This document shows positions 53,435 to 61,035 of a DNA stretch of 64,000 nucleotides, one piece after another. Below the pieces are notes generated by a model. That model was given only the letters and a program-made list of their open reading frames with translations. It had not been told where the DNA came from and searched no databases. Origin of the DNA: a virus; the IMG/VR virus record IMGVR_UViG_3300025674_000030, positions 1 to 64,000 of that record. The stretch is one strand, 5' to 3'. A program made the translations under genes and the position numbers. Positions within the stretch are counted from its first letter, which is position 1. Every line of letters starts with the position of its first letter.

Positions 53435-55015
53435 ATGCCAAGATTAACGAAAAAGCAAATACTCAAAGAAGTCGTTAAATGCGGCAAAGATCCATCTTAT
53501 TTCCTCAAGAACTATGCCCGTATATCTCACCCGATGCACGGGCTTATGTTATTCAACACATTTGATTATCAGGACGAACTCCTAAAAGACTTCAACGACT
53601 ACCGTTTTAATATCATCAACAAAGGTCGTCAGTTGGGTATCTCAACGATTACTGCTGGCTACATTGTTTGGATGATGTTGTTTCATCGAGACAAAACCAT
53701 TCTTGTCATGGCAACTAAGTTTGAGACAGCAGGCAACTTGGTCCGAAAAGTCAAAAACATTATGAAGAACCTTCCTGACTGGATCAGAATTGCAAATATC
53801 ACAACCGACAACCGCACGTCCTTTGAGTTGTCTAATGGCTCTTCTATCAAGGCTGCCTCCACTTCTGGCGATGCTGGTCGCTCTGAGGCACTATCGCTTC
53901 TTGTTCTTGACGAGGCTGCACACATTGAAGGTCTAGAAGAGTTGTGGACTGGTCTGTACCCGACACTATCTACTGGTGGTCGTTGTATCGCCATCTCTAC
54001 ACCAAATGGTGTTGGTAACTGGTTCCACAAAACCTGCACAGGCGCCGAAAGCGGAGAAAACAACTTCAATCTAACGACGCTGATGTGGTGGGTTCATCCC
54101 GAAAGAGATGAAGAATGGTTCAAGAAAGAAACCAAAAATATGTCCAAGAGGCAGATTGCACAGGAGTTGGAGTGCAACTTCAATACTTCGGGTGAAACTG
54201 TTATCGATCCAGAGAATATGGAATGGATTATGTCCAACATTAGAGAACCAAAACATAAAACTGGATTTGATAGAAACTTTTGGATCTGGGAAGAGTATGA
54301 TCCAAGCTGCAACTATCTCATGTCAGTAGATGTAGCAAGAGGCGATGGTGCAGATAGTTCTACATTTCATATCCTTAAGCTTGAAACTATGGAAATTGTT
54401 GGTGAGTATATGGGTAAGCCAACTCCCGATTTGTATGCTAATATGCTAAATCAGGTTGGTAGAGAGTTTGGAAACTGTATGCTGGTCGTAGAAAATAACT
54501 CTATTGGCTATACTGTCATAGATAAATTAATAGAGTATGGCTATCCCAACCTCTACTATTCGATTAAATCTACACACGAATATATTGATCAACATCTTGG
54601 CGAACACAGGACAGGTGCCGTTGCTGGTTTTTCCACAACAAGCAAGACTAGACCGCTCATTGTTGCCAAGCTAGAAGAGTTTGTAAGAAACAAACTAGTT
54701 AAGACGTATTCTTCACGTTTGGCAAACGAGTTCCGTACTTTTATTTGGTATAACGGGAAGCCACAAGCCATGAGGGGCTACAACGATGACTTGGTGATGG
54801 CTCTTGCGATTTGTTGCTGGGTGCGGGACACAGCCTTGCAAACAAACGCACGAGACTTAAACTACCAAAAAGCGTTCGTTGATTCAATCATGACTTCAAG
54901 GACTACCCTAAACACGCAAATAAAAGGACAAATTGGCTACACAGGAGAAGATACCACAAGTAGAATGAACGAAGCAAAAAACCTATATTCCCAATACATG
55001 TGGATAATAAAGTGA
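53435..55015 (+). CDS. 17: Terminase large subunit (gp17-like)
   Basis: 526 aa. The ATPase domain has the T4-type Walker A NKGRQLGIST (residues 63–71), Walker B LLVLDEAAH (Asp159, Glu160) and coupling motif AISTPNG (186–192). The RNase H-like nuclease domain shows Asp299 in SVDVARGDGAD, Glu353 in VVENNSIG, and Asp451/452 in GYNDDLVMAL. It pumps DNA into proheads and cuts concatemers. The start at ATG 53435 is preceded by TAGTGGGT; an out-of-frame ATG 4 nt upstream ends quickly. T4 gp17 is 610 aa; a somewhat shorter C-terminus is normal in marine relatives. Confidence 0.95.
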   Translation: MPRLTKKQILKEVVKCGKDPSYFLKNYARISHPMHGLMLFNTFDYQDELLKDFNDYRFNIINKGRQLGISTITAGYIVWMMLFHRDKTILVMATKFETAGNLVRKVKNIMKNLPDWIRIANITTDNRTSFELSNGSSIKAASTSGDAGRSEALSLLVLDEAAHIEGLEELWTGLYPTLSTGGRCIAISTPNGVGNWFHKTCTGAESGENNFNLTTLMWWVHPERDEEWFKKETKNMSKRQIAQELECNFNTSGETVIDPENMEWIMSNIREPKHKTGFDRNFWIWEEYDPSCNYLMSVDVARGDGADSSTFHILKLETMEIVGEYMGKPTPDLYANMLNQVGREFGNCMLVVENNSIGYTVIDKLIEYGYPNLYYSIKSTHEYIDQHLGEHRTGAVAGFSTTSKTRPLIVAKLEEFVRNKLVKTYSSRLANEFRTFIWYNGKPQAMRGYNDDLVMALAICCWVRDTALQTNARDLNYQKAFVDSIMTSRTTLNTQIKGQIGYTGEDTTSRMNEAKNLYSQYMWIIK

Positions 55016-55022
55016 GAAAATA

Positions 55023-57014
55023 ATGGCACCAAAAAATCCAAAGCAAGGTGGAAACCCCGCCAACAGACAGTCGCAGTTATTCAAATCTCTTACAAGACTC
55101 TTTTCAGGCCCTATCGTTAGTTACCGTTCAGAGTCTGGTCGTAAGATTCGTAGACAACATTTGGATAAATACTCAACCAGATTCAAATCAGCATCTGGGC
55201 AACAGTTCAAAAAGCAGTCTTATAATCCTTTAGATACAATCGCTGCAAACGCTATTGCAAACCAGCGTCGCTCAGAGCGCTACATTGACTTTGATCAAAT
55301 GGAGTACATGCCTGAGTTGGCCTCCGCTCTTGATATATACGCAGATGAAATGACTACATTTTCTGCACTTTCTCCAATGTTGAATATTAAGTGTCGCAAT
55401 GATGAAATCAAGGCAGTCCTCAACATTCTTTACCACAACGTAATGAATATAGAGCACAACCTCTTTGGCTGGTGTCGTACAATGTGTAAGTATGGCGATT
55501 TCATTATGTATCTGGATATTGATGAGAACGAAGGTATTCAGTCTACGATTGCCCTTCCTTTACAGGAAGTTGAAAGACTGGAAGGTCTTGATGCCACAAA
55601 CCCAAACTATGTTCAGTATCAGTGGAACTCTGCTGGGATGACATTTGAGAACTGGCAGGTTGCACATTTCCGAATCCTCGGTAACGACAAATATTCACCA
55701 TACGGCACTTCTGTACTAGAACCTGCCCGTCGTATCTGGCGCCAACTAACCCTTATGGAAGATGCCATGATGGCATACCGTATCGTTCGTTCTTCTGAGC
55801 GAAAGGTGTTCAAGATTGATGTTGGTGCTGTTCCTCCACAGGAAGTTGAGCAGTTTATGCAAAAGATTGTATCTCAGCTAAAACGCCACACAATTGTTGA
55901 TAAAGATACTGGTCGCATTGATTTGCGATATAATCCACTGTCAATCGAGGAGGACTACTATATTCCTGTTCGCGCCGGCTCTGTGACAGATATTCAAAAC
56001 CTTGGTGGTGGACAAAACACAACCGCTATTGATGATATCAAGTATCTTCGTGACAAGATGTTTTCTGCCATCAAGATACCACAGGCTTATCTCACAATGG
56101 GCGAGGGTGCCCAAGAAGATAAGACTACACTTGCCACCAAGGACATTCGCTTTGCGCGTACCATTCAGCGCCTACAGCGTTCTGTTCTGCATGAGTTAGA
56201 GAAGATTGGTATTATTCACCTCTATACTCTTGGATATAGAGGCGAGGATCTTCTAAACTTTAAACTTGCACTCAATAACCCAAGCAAGATTGCTGAGCTA
56301 CAAGAGTTGGAGCATTGGAAGAACAAGTTTGATATTGCGGCCTCTGCAACCGAAGGTTATTTTTCTCGTCGCTGGGTTGCTGATAATATTTTTGGCATGT
56401 CTCATGAAGAGTTCCTGCGCTGTCAGCGTGAACAGTTTTATGATCGCAAGCATGACACAGCACTTGAGGGCGTTGCAGAAGTACCAGTAGAAGAATCCGG
56501 CGGTGGTGGTGGGCTTGATCTTGGCGGCGGCGAAGGCGGCGAGCTTGATCTTGGGGGTGCCCCAGAGGGCGAGGTCGATCTCGGAGCCGATGATACTGGT
56601 GCTGAAGAAACAGGTGGCGGCGAAGAGTCTGCACTTTTGGCAGAACCTCCCGGCTCTCGTGATTCTCCACGCCTTGCAAAATCACTAGGTAGCCGTGCCA
56701 GAACAGGAAAAAAATATGTCACCAAGAAATCCAAAGGCAAAGCCTACCAGAAGGTAGCCGTAGATAAGCGCCCTGCTGGTGCCAGAAGTAGAAACTATTC
56801 AAGTATCCCAACTCCCGAAATGAACACATATAGAACTAACAATCTTGGTGCTCCTGAGTTAAGATCTTTGTCTAGAGGTATTTATGAAGACAAAGACTCT
56901 ATTTACCAAAGAGAACAAAAAGAAGAACAGGCTCTTCTTGAGGTTAATAGCTCTGTCAAGTTCTTAATAGAATCATTAGAAACAAAAGCTACGGAGAATA
57001 AAGATGAAGAATAA
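55023..57014 (+). CDS. 20: Portal protein (gp20-like) with long disordered C-terminal tail
   Basis: 663 aa. The core matches T4-type portals: RYIDFDQMEYMPELASALDI, YGDFIMYLDID, FRILGNDKYSPYGTSVLEPA, the stem region RIWRQLTLMEDAMMAYRIVR, and DKMFSAIKIPQAYL near residue 345. The core ends near residue 490. A Gly/Asp/Glu repeat segment (three 10-residue units) follows, then a basic stretch (SRARTGKKYVTKKSKGKAY). The last ~60 residues end in helix VNSSVKFLIESLET. T4 gp20 is 524 aa, so about 140 residues are extra. The dodecameric portal is the DNA channel and initiates prohead assembly; the acidic/basic tail could dock scaffold or terminase. Confidence 0.93.
   Translation: MAPKNPKQGGNPANRQSQLFKSLTRLFSGPIVSYRSESGRKIRRQHLDKYSTRFKSASGQQFKKQSYNPLDTIAANAIANQRRSERYIDFDQMEYMPELASALDIYADEMTTFSALSPMLNIKCRNDEIKAVLNILYHNVMNIEHNLFGWCRTMCKYGDFIMYLDIDENEGIQSTIALPLQEVERLEGLDATNPNYVQYQWNSAGMTFENWQVAHFRILGNDKYSPYGTSVLEPARRIWRQLTLMEDAMMAYRIVRSSERKVFKIDVGAVPPQEVEQFMQKIVSQLKRHTIVDKDTGRIDLRYNPLSIEEDYYIPVRAGSVTDIQNLGGGQNTTAIDDIKYLRDKMFSAIKIPQAYLTMGEGAQEDKTTLATKDIRFARTIQRLQRSVLHELEKIGIIHLYTLGYRGEDLLNFKLALNNPSKIAELQELEHWKNKFDIAASATEGYFSRRWVADNIFGMSHEEFLRCQREQFYDRKHDTALEGVAEVPVEESGGGGGLDLGGGEGGELDLGGAPEGEVDLGADDTGAEETGGGEESALLAEPPGSRDSPRLAKSLGSRARTGKKYVTKKSKGKAYQKVAVDKRPAGARSRNYSSIPTPEMNTYRTNNLGAPELRSLSRGIYEDKDSIYQREQKEEQALLEVNSSVKFLIESLETKATENKDEE
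56511..56600 (+). repeat. In-frame 30-bp tandem repeat in the portal gene
   Basis: Three units with an exact 30-bp period begin at 56511, 56541 and 56571. Each encodes a xLDLGG-like 10-residue unit (GLDLGGGEGG, ELDLGGAPEG, EVDLGADDTG). A fourth, degenerate unit may follow. The repeat is more GC-rich than the rest of the gene and probably arose by slippage. Confidence 0.85.
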
Positions 57015-57834
57015 GCACAATAAGAAGAGAAATACAGCCTTTGTATTTGAAGCGCTTGCAAGAGAAGCAACTGTGGCAATTGTAAAGGGCGATCAGGAGC
57101 GTAAAGCCAAGGTTGTTTCAATTGTTCGTAAGCACTTTACCGGCGACTCTCTTCTGAAGAAAGACCTTGAGTGCTATCGTTCACTTTACGAAAACCAAAA
57201 TCTTGACAAGAACACAAGCCAAAAGATTCTTGAAGCAGTGATGGCAGCAAAGCGCTTAATCGATCCAGATGGCCTTTTTAAGCAGCAGACCGAAGTTATC
57301 AATGATATCAACAAAGAACTAACTCCTGCTACTTTTAACAATTTTGTTCCCAACTATAAGGCACTTGCCACCATTGCAAAAATGTTTAATACTGATTCAC
57401 CAAAGCAAAAGGTAATGCTTGAAGAGAAAATAATAGAAGGTATGTCTGGAACTCTTATAGAACATACTATGCAGCCCATCGATAGTATTACTTTTGCAAC
57501 TTTTACCAAGAAATTTAATGACAAATATAGCTCCTCTTTATTAAAAGAGCAAAAAGAACTAATAAATCATTACATATCATCTTTTGCAATTGATGATTTA
57601 GAAACTAAAATTTACCTCAACCGCGAACTTGGTCGCTTGAAAGAAAGCTTAGAGAAGGCAACTGAGGTAGAAGAGGTTGCTTCTGATCAAGAGATGATCA
57701 ATAAAACGAAGTTGGTCAAAGAGCGGCTCGAATCACTTTCTGGCGACACAACTCTTACAGAAGCAACCCTCTTCACAATTTTGAAAACTCAAGAACTCGT
57801 AAAGGAAATCTACGACGATGGCAGTAACAGTTAG
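57004..57834 (+). CDS. Helical head-region protein of unknown function
   Basis: 276 aa, overlapping the portal gene by 11 nt. Almost entirely helical and charged, starting with a basic N-terminus (MKNKHNKKRNTAFVFEALAR). The position between portal and prohead protease is where T4 has core genes 67 and 68. It does not resemble those in size, but a scaffold or portal-assembly role fits. A run such as LIEHTMQPIDSITFATFTKK has no known motif. Confidence 0.6.
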   Translation: MKNKHNKKRNTAFVFEALAREATVAIVKGDQERKAKVVSIVRKHFTGDSLLKKDLECYRSLYENQNLDKNTSQKILEAVMAAKRLIDPDGLFKQQTEVINDINKELTPATFNNFVPNYKALATIAKMFNTDSPKQKVMLEEKIIEGMSGTLIEHTMQPIDSITFATFTKKFNDKYSSSLLKEQKELINHYISSFAIDDLETKIYLNRELGRLKESLEKATEVEEVASDQEMINKTKLVKERLESLSGDTTLTEATLFTILKTQELVKEIYDDGSNS

Positions 57835-58390
57835 AATTGTTCCAATCCCAGAGCCCGTTAAGGTTACAATCAAGCCTAAAGCTCCTCCTCCTAAAGTAAC
57901 TTTAGAGCTAGACATTCGCAAGTCTCTTAGTGGCGATCTAATGATTTTTGATCATGGTGACATTGATATTGTTTTATCTGGTAAAGACAAGAAGATTACT
58001 GCGTTCCCCAAGCAAACACAAACTGATTTTACCTATGGCGCCCAAAATCGTTTGTTTAGTCATCTTGCTAGAAAGGGCATCGTCATTCCTGAGTCTATTC
58101 AGGGCGGTTCATTTTATGGCGCCATGGAAGCATCTCTACAAGAAGCAGCAGATGGCAAACTAAACGCCGCCAAGTTTGCACTCATAAGCATTGAGAAGTT
58201 CATAAAAGAAGAGAAGCCATACTATGAACATGTAGAAGCTATTGTTGGCAGTACCGAGGACGAATATATTAATCCCGACAAGACTGACTCTACTGAGCTT
58301 GGCGAAGTCCCACAGCGCGACGAGCAAGGTTCTATCCGAAAGGGCTATGTCCGAGATCCTTACACCTTCTCTTACATGTATACAATATAG
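57818..58390 (+). CDS. Head-region protein of unknown function
   Basis: 190 aa with AAGGAAATC before the ATG, overlapping the previous gene by 17 nt. It has a proline-rich β N-terminus (IVPIPEPVKVTIKPKAPPPK), a globular middle (DLMIFDHGDIDIVLSGKDKK) and a C-terminus ending YVRDPYTFSYMYTI. The N-terminal extended segment may thread along a partner. No family recognised. It lies between the portal and protease genes, so a head-assembly or neck role is inferred. Confidence 0.6.
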   Translation: MAVTVRIVPIPEPVKVTIKPKAPPPKVTLELDIRKSLSGDLMIFDHGDIDIVLSGKDKKITAFPKQTQTDFTYGAQNRLFSHLARKGIVIPESIQGGSFYGAMEASLQEAADGKLNAAKFALISIEKFIKEEKPYYEHVEAIVGSTEDEYINPDKTDSTELGEVPQRDEQGSIRKGYVRDPYTFSYMYTI

Positions 58391-58398
58391 GAGGTTAC

Positions 58399-58740
58399 AT
58401 GGAGATAGTTTTATTTATTCTTTTTGCTTACGGACTAACACAAATATTAGTCTATAGTGATATGCCAATCCTAAAAAGATTAAGGCCAAGCAAAGAATCC
58501 TACAGGGGCTATGGCAAGGTGTTTCATTGCCCCATGTGTATGGGATTTCATGTTGGTTGGTTTTTGTGCCTTCTTTCTCCTTGGACAGAACTATTTACGT
58601 TTGATGTTACAATAGTTAATGCTTTTTTGCTTGGCTGTCTTTCGTCTGCGACTTCTTATGTTTTAAACATGGTGTTCTCTGACGAAGGAATCATGATAAA
58701 GCACAACTACAAGCATGAAAACTATTTTGGAGAAGAATAA
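58399..58740 (+). CDS. Membrane protein with CPMC motif, DUF1360-like
   Basis: 113 aa; AGGAGG precedes the ATG. It has three probable hydrophobic helices (EIVLFILFAYGLTQILVY, GFHVGWFLCLLSPW, VNAFLLGCLSSATSYVLNMV) and the motif FHCPMCMGFHVGW. This resembles small phage/bacterial DUF1360-type membrane proteins with a conserved C-P-x-C-x-G-F. Function of that group is unknown. It interrupts the head genes and is coupled by overlap to the next tagged protein. Confidence 0.6.
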   Translation: MEIVLFILFAYGLTQILVYSDMPILKRLRPSKESYRGYGKVFHCPMCMGFHVGWFLCLLSPWTELFTFDVTIVNAFLLGCLSSATSYVLNMVFSDEGIMIKHNYKHENYFGEE

Positions 58741-58985
58741 TGAAAATCACAAAAAGCAGACTAAGACAGATAATCAAAGAAGAACTTCTTAAAGAAATAA
58801 AAGAAGGCGAAGAAATTGAAATGTCTGATCTTTATGCTGACTATGGTGAAGATCCAATCGAAGCACTACAGAAAAGAAGAGATGAGTTGGAACCTAGGCT
58901 GCGCACAGCAAAAGATGCTGAGTATTACATGAAGCTAACCAGAGAAATTGTGAGGCTAAAGCTTGAACGGGAGAAACAACAATGA
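58740..58985 (+). CDS. Small protein with MKxTK N-terminal peptide (copy 5)
   Basis: 81 aa beginning MKITKSRLRQIIKEELLKEI, the shared peptide. The remainder is a charged helix (EALQKRRDELEPRLRTAKDA, then LTREIVRLKLEREKQQ) likely to form a coiled coil. It sits just upstream of the protease and could be a prohead core protein analogous in size to T4 gp67 (80 aa), though no direct similarity is seen. Confidence 0.65.
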   Translation: MKITKSRLRQIIKEELLKEIKEGEEIEMSDLYADYGEDPIEALQKRRDELEPRLRTAKDAEYYMKLTREIVRLKLEREKQQ

Positions 58986-59047
58986 ACAACTTTCTACTAT
59001 CTAAGTGGGGACTACAGCCAGTCCGTCGTTGTTGCAAGGGCTCCTAG
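58982..59047 (+). CDS. 21-codon mini-ORF, possible leader peptide
   Basis: ATG 58982 overlaps the stop of the preceding gene (ATGA) and encodes MNNFLLSKWGLQPVRRCCKGS, ending at TAG 59045–59047. It spans the first two of three small hairpins in the gap before the next gene. Translation could change folding of this RNA, as in leader peptides. It may equally be spurious. Confidence 0.3.
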   Translation: MNNFLLSKWGLQPVRRCCKGS

Positions 59048-59067
59048 CTCGCGCGGGTAACGCCCGC
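59009..59067 (+). other. Cluster of three RNA hairpins
   Basis: Three adjacent stems: GGACT-ACAGCC-AGTCC (59009–59024), GGGCT-CCT-AGCTC with one G·U pair (59038–59050), and GCGGG-TAACG-CCCGC (59053–59067). GGGC (59038–59041) can alternatively pair with GCCC (59062–59065). The stretch is far more GC-rich than its surroundings. The last stem is followed by ACAAAGGAAAACA and no T-run, so it is not an ordinary terminator. It lies 14 nt before the start codon of the core-like gene at 59082 and may control its translation or mark an RNA-processing site. Confidence 0.45.
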
Positions 59068-59081
59068 ACAAAGGAAAACAA

Positions 59082-59312
59082 ATGAAACTCATATTAGAAA
59101 ACTGGAACAATTTTGTTAACGAAGAGGGGGAACTCGAAGAGGCAATGGCAAAAAATATCAAAGCTGAAAAATTGCCAAACGGTTTCTATCGTTTTTATGA
59201 TTATGAATCACAGTTATCAGGTCTTTATAATCCCGACGGCACAATGCGAAGCGGAGACCTTAACCTAAATAAGAAATTTGTTCAAACAAAAATATTGGAA
59301 CTAACAAAATGA
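59082..59312 (+). CDS. Small prohead-core-like protein
   Basis: 76 aa, preceded by AAAGGAAAACAA. The N-terminus MKLILENWNNFVNEEGELEE resembles the T4 capsid-targeting peptide style (M-K-x-Y-x-E-F-I-x-E), a signal that brings internal proteins into the prohead and is trimmed by gp21. The body is short (KLPNGFYRFYDYESQLSGLY). It is immediately upstream of and coupled (ATGA) to the protease gene. Core protein or protease partner is a reasonable inference. Confidence 0.6.
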   Translation: MKLILENWNNFVNEEGELEEAMAKNIKAEKLPNGFYRFYDYESQLSGLYNPDGTMRSGDLNLNKKFVQTKILELTK

Positions 59313-59908
59313 AACTACTAAGAGAATACTACGAACTATGTGAAGGCGGCGTATGCCAAGACCTTCTTACCGAAGACGAGAAGCGCTTTGTTTCCAACGG
59401 TGGCATGATGCTTACAGGCAAACTACAAGAGGCTGACGTGCAAAACGGCAACGGTCGTGTCTATCCTCTTAAGGTTTTAGCCAGAGAAGTGCAAAACTAC
59501 CAGAAGCTTGTAAAAGAAAATAGAGCGCTTGGCGAACTAGATCACCCAGACGATTCTGTTATCAATCTAAAAAACGCTTCTCACATGGTTACAGCTATCT
59601 GGATGGAAGACAAAGCTGTCATGGGTAAGGTCAAGGTTCTTAACACTCCGTCAGGTCAGGTTCTTAAGTCTCTAGTAGAGTCGGGTGTCAAGCTTGGCAT
59701 TTCTTCTCGCGGTATGGGCTCTGTGTCTGAAGCTGCTGGCAACGTGGTTGTCCAAGAAGACTTCCAGCTTATCTGCTTTGACTTTGTGTCTGAGCCATCT
59801 ACACCAAATGCTTTTATGATGCGTGAGGCAAAAGAATATAACAATAGAGTATTTACAAAAGCAGATCGCATTAACAGACTATTAAATGAGGTATTAAAAA
59901 ATGAATAA
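59309..59908 (+). CDS. 21: Prohead maturation protease (gp21-like)
   Basis: 199 aa, similar to T4 gp21 (212 aa). It has the family's N-terminal strand MLTGKLQEADVQNGNGRVYP and catalytic His79 in GELDHPDD. The nucleophile region is LGISSRGMGSV (Ser132/133), followed by DFQLICFDFVSEPSTPNAFM. The serine protease assembles inside the prohead core, cleaves core, internal and capsid proteins after [LI]-x-E sequences, and destroys itself. Its own N-terminus (MKLLREYYELCEGG) resembles the tag of its substrates. It is coupled by overlaps to both neighbours. Confidence 0.92.
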   Translation: MKLLREYYELCEGGVCQDLLTEDEKRFVSNGGMMLTGKLQEADVQNGNGRVYPLKVLAREVQNYQKLVKENRALGELDHPDDSVINLKNASHMVTAIWMEDKAVMGKVKVLNTPSGQVLKSLVESGVKLGISSRGMGSVSEAAGNVVVQEDFQLICFDFVSEPSTPNAFMMREAKEYNNRVFTKADRINRLLNEVLKNE

Positions 59909-60599
59909 AGCAGATTTACAAAAAATTCTATTGGAAGAAATAGGGACTGCAATAAACGAAGAGGAGCTTGATGAACAGAGTTTCCTCAAAAGAGTTGCCT
60001 CTGCCATGAAGAGAACGAGACGAGGCGATGAAAGAAGGGCACAAAGAGCCAAAGCAAGGCGCAAAGGTGCTGGCGCCGTGGATGATGCTGGCGAAGCTCC
60101 CGAAGATGTAAGCCCCCCAAAACCAGCAGCAAAAGAAACAAAAACTGTATCTTTATTTAAAGATATTATGCCAGAAGTTATAAATGATCATGGTCGCTCT
60201 ACAGAGCAGAAGATCCGTATTAGAGCCAAATTTACAAAACTAGGAAAGGCTCTGAAGAGGGATAGAATTTTAAATAAAGAAATATCATCTTCTAAGAAAG
60301 AAGAAGCTAAAAAGCGAAGACGTGCTGCTGCCGAAAACATAAAATCATTAAAACAAGCTATGAGTAGGGCAATAGAAAAGGAGAGCAGAAAAGCAATAAG
60401 AGCAAATACCGATATGGGTTCTTACAAAACCCCCGAACAAGCCAAGCAAAAGGTAAGCGAGGAACTGGCTAAACTTTTTCAAGATGATGCAATCGTAAAT
60501 CAAATTCTATCTTTTATTGATGATGATATGAGGCTAACCGAATCATTACTAACAAGAGTTGTACTTGAAAATCTCAAGGGCAACAAGGTGGTGTTGTGA
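59901..60599 (+). CDS. 22: Basic/charged prohead core (scaffold) protein candidate
   Basis: 232 aa, immediately after the protease, where T4 has gene 22 (major scaffold). It begins MNKADLQKILLEEIGTAINE, a variant of the N-terminal tag with I-L-L-E-E. It is dominated by Lys/Arg/Ala-rich helices (MKRTRRGDERRAQRAKARRK, then KKEEAKKRRRAAAENIKSLK) and ends with an acidic/hydrophobic segment (LSFIDDDMRLTESLLTRVVL). T4 gp22 is also highly charged and helical, but more acidic. The gene 22 label is positional. Confidence 0.5.
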   Translation: MNKADLQKILLEEIGTAINEEELDEQSFLKRVASAMKRTRRGDERRAQRAKARRKGAGAVDDAGEAPEDVSPPKPAAKETKTVSLFKDIMPEVINDHGRSTEQKIRIRAKFTKLGKALKRDRILNKEISSSKKEEAKKRRRAAAENIKSLKQAMSRAIEKESRKAIRANTDMGSYKTPEQAKQKVSEELAKLFQDDAIVNQILSFIDDDMRLTESLLTRVVLENLKGNKVVL

Positions 60600-61027
60600 A
60601 CAAAGCACAGCTAAAATCTCTAATCAAGCCAGTTGTTAAAGAGTGCATTCAAGAAGTCCTAATAGAAGAAGGGCTTCTTACAGAGGTGGTCTCACAAGTT
60701 GCGGCTGGTATGTCCAAGCAACCAATTGTCGAGAATAAGCCAAAGAAAAAGAACAACAATCTATTTAATGAAGACTTGCAAATGCAACGCAAGTCCCGAG
60801 AGGCGAATAAGAAACTACAAGAGCATCGCAAAAAGCTACTAGACTCAATTGGTCAGGATGCATATAATGGTGTAGATCTTTTTGAAGGCACCGAGCCCAT
60901 GAGGGAATCGGGAACACCCGGAGTATCCCATAGGCCAAATGTCCTAGGTGATAACCCAAGCGATGCAGGAGTAGATATCTCTTCCCTAATGGGACAAGCA
61001 AACAAAGTTTGGCAAGCACTTAAATAG
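60596..61027 (+). CDS. Second core-like protein with N-terminal tag variant
   Basis: 143 aa from GTG 60596 (GTGA overlap). N-terminus MNKAQLKSLIKPVVKECIQE, then VLIEEGLLTEVV with L-I-E, which suits a gp21 cut. The middle is a Lys-rich charged helix (RKSREANKKLQEHRKKLLDS). The C-terminal part is polar (GTPGVSHRPNVLGDNPSDAG) and ends in a short helix. The pairing with the previous gene suggests both are internal head proteins. Confidence 0.55.
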   Translation: MNKAQLKSLIKPVVKECIQEVLIEEGLLTEVVSQVAAGMSKQPIVENKPKKKNNNLFNEDLQMQRKSREANKKLQEHRKKLLDSIGQDAYNGVDLFEGTEPMRESGTPGVSHRPNVLGDNPSDAGVDISSLMGQANKVWQALK

Positions 61028-61035
61028 GAATAACA

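Noticed and set aside
56272-56740. Overlapping minus-strand frames of 137 and 100 codons in the portal tail
   Set aside because: They are long only because the GC-rich Gly repeat lacks stops in the antisense frames; the products are Pro/Ser- and His/Arg-rich artefacts.
59053-59067. GC-rich hairpin as rho-independent terminator
   Set aside because: No T-run follows; a ribosome site and start codon come next instead.
59005-59080. tRNA or tmRNA gene
   Set aside because: Stem lengths and loops do not form a cloverleaf, and no T-loop GTTCGA-type sequence is present.
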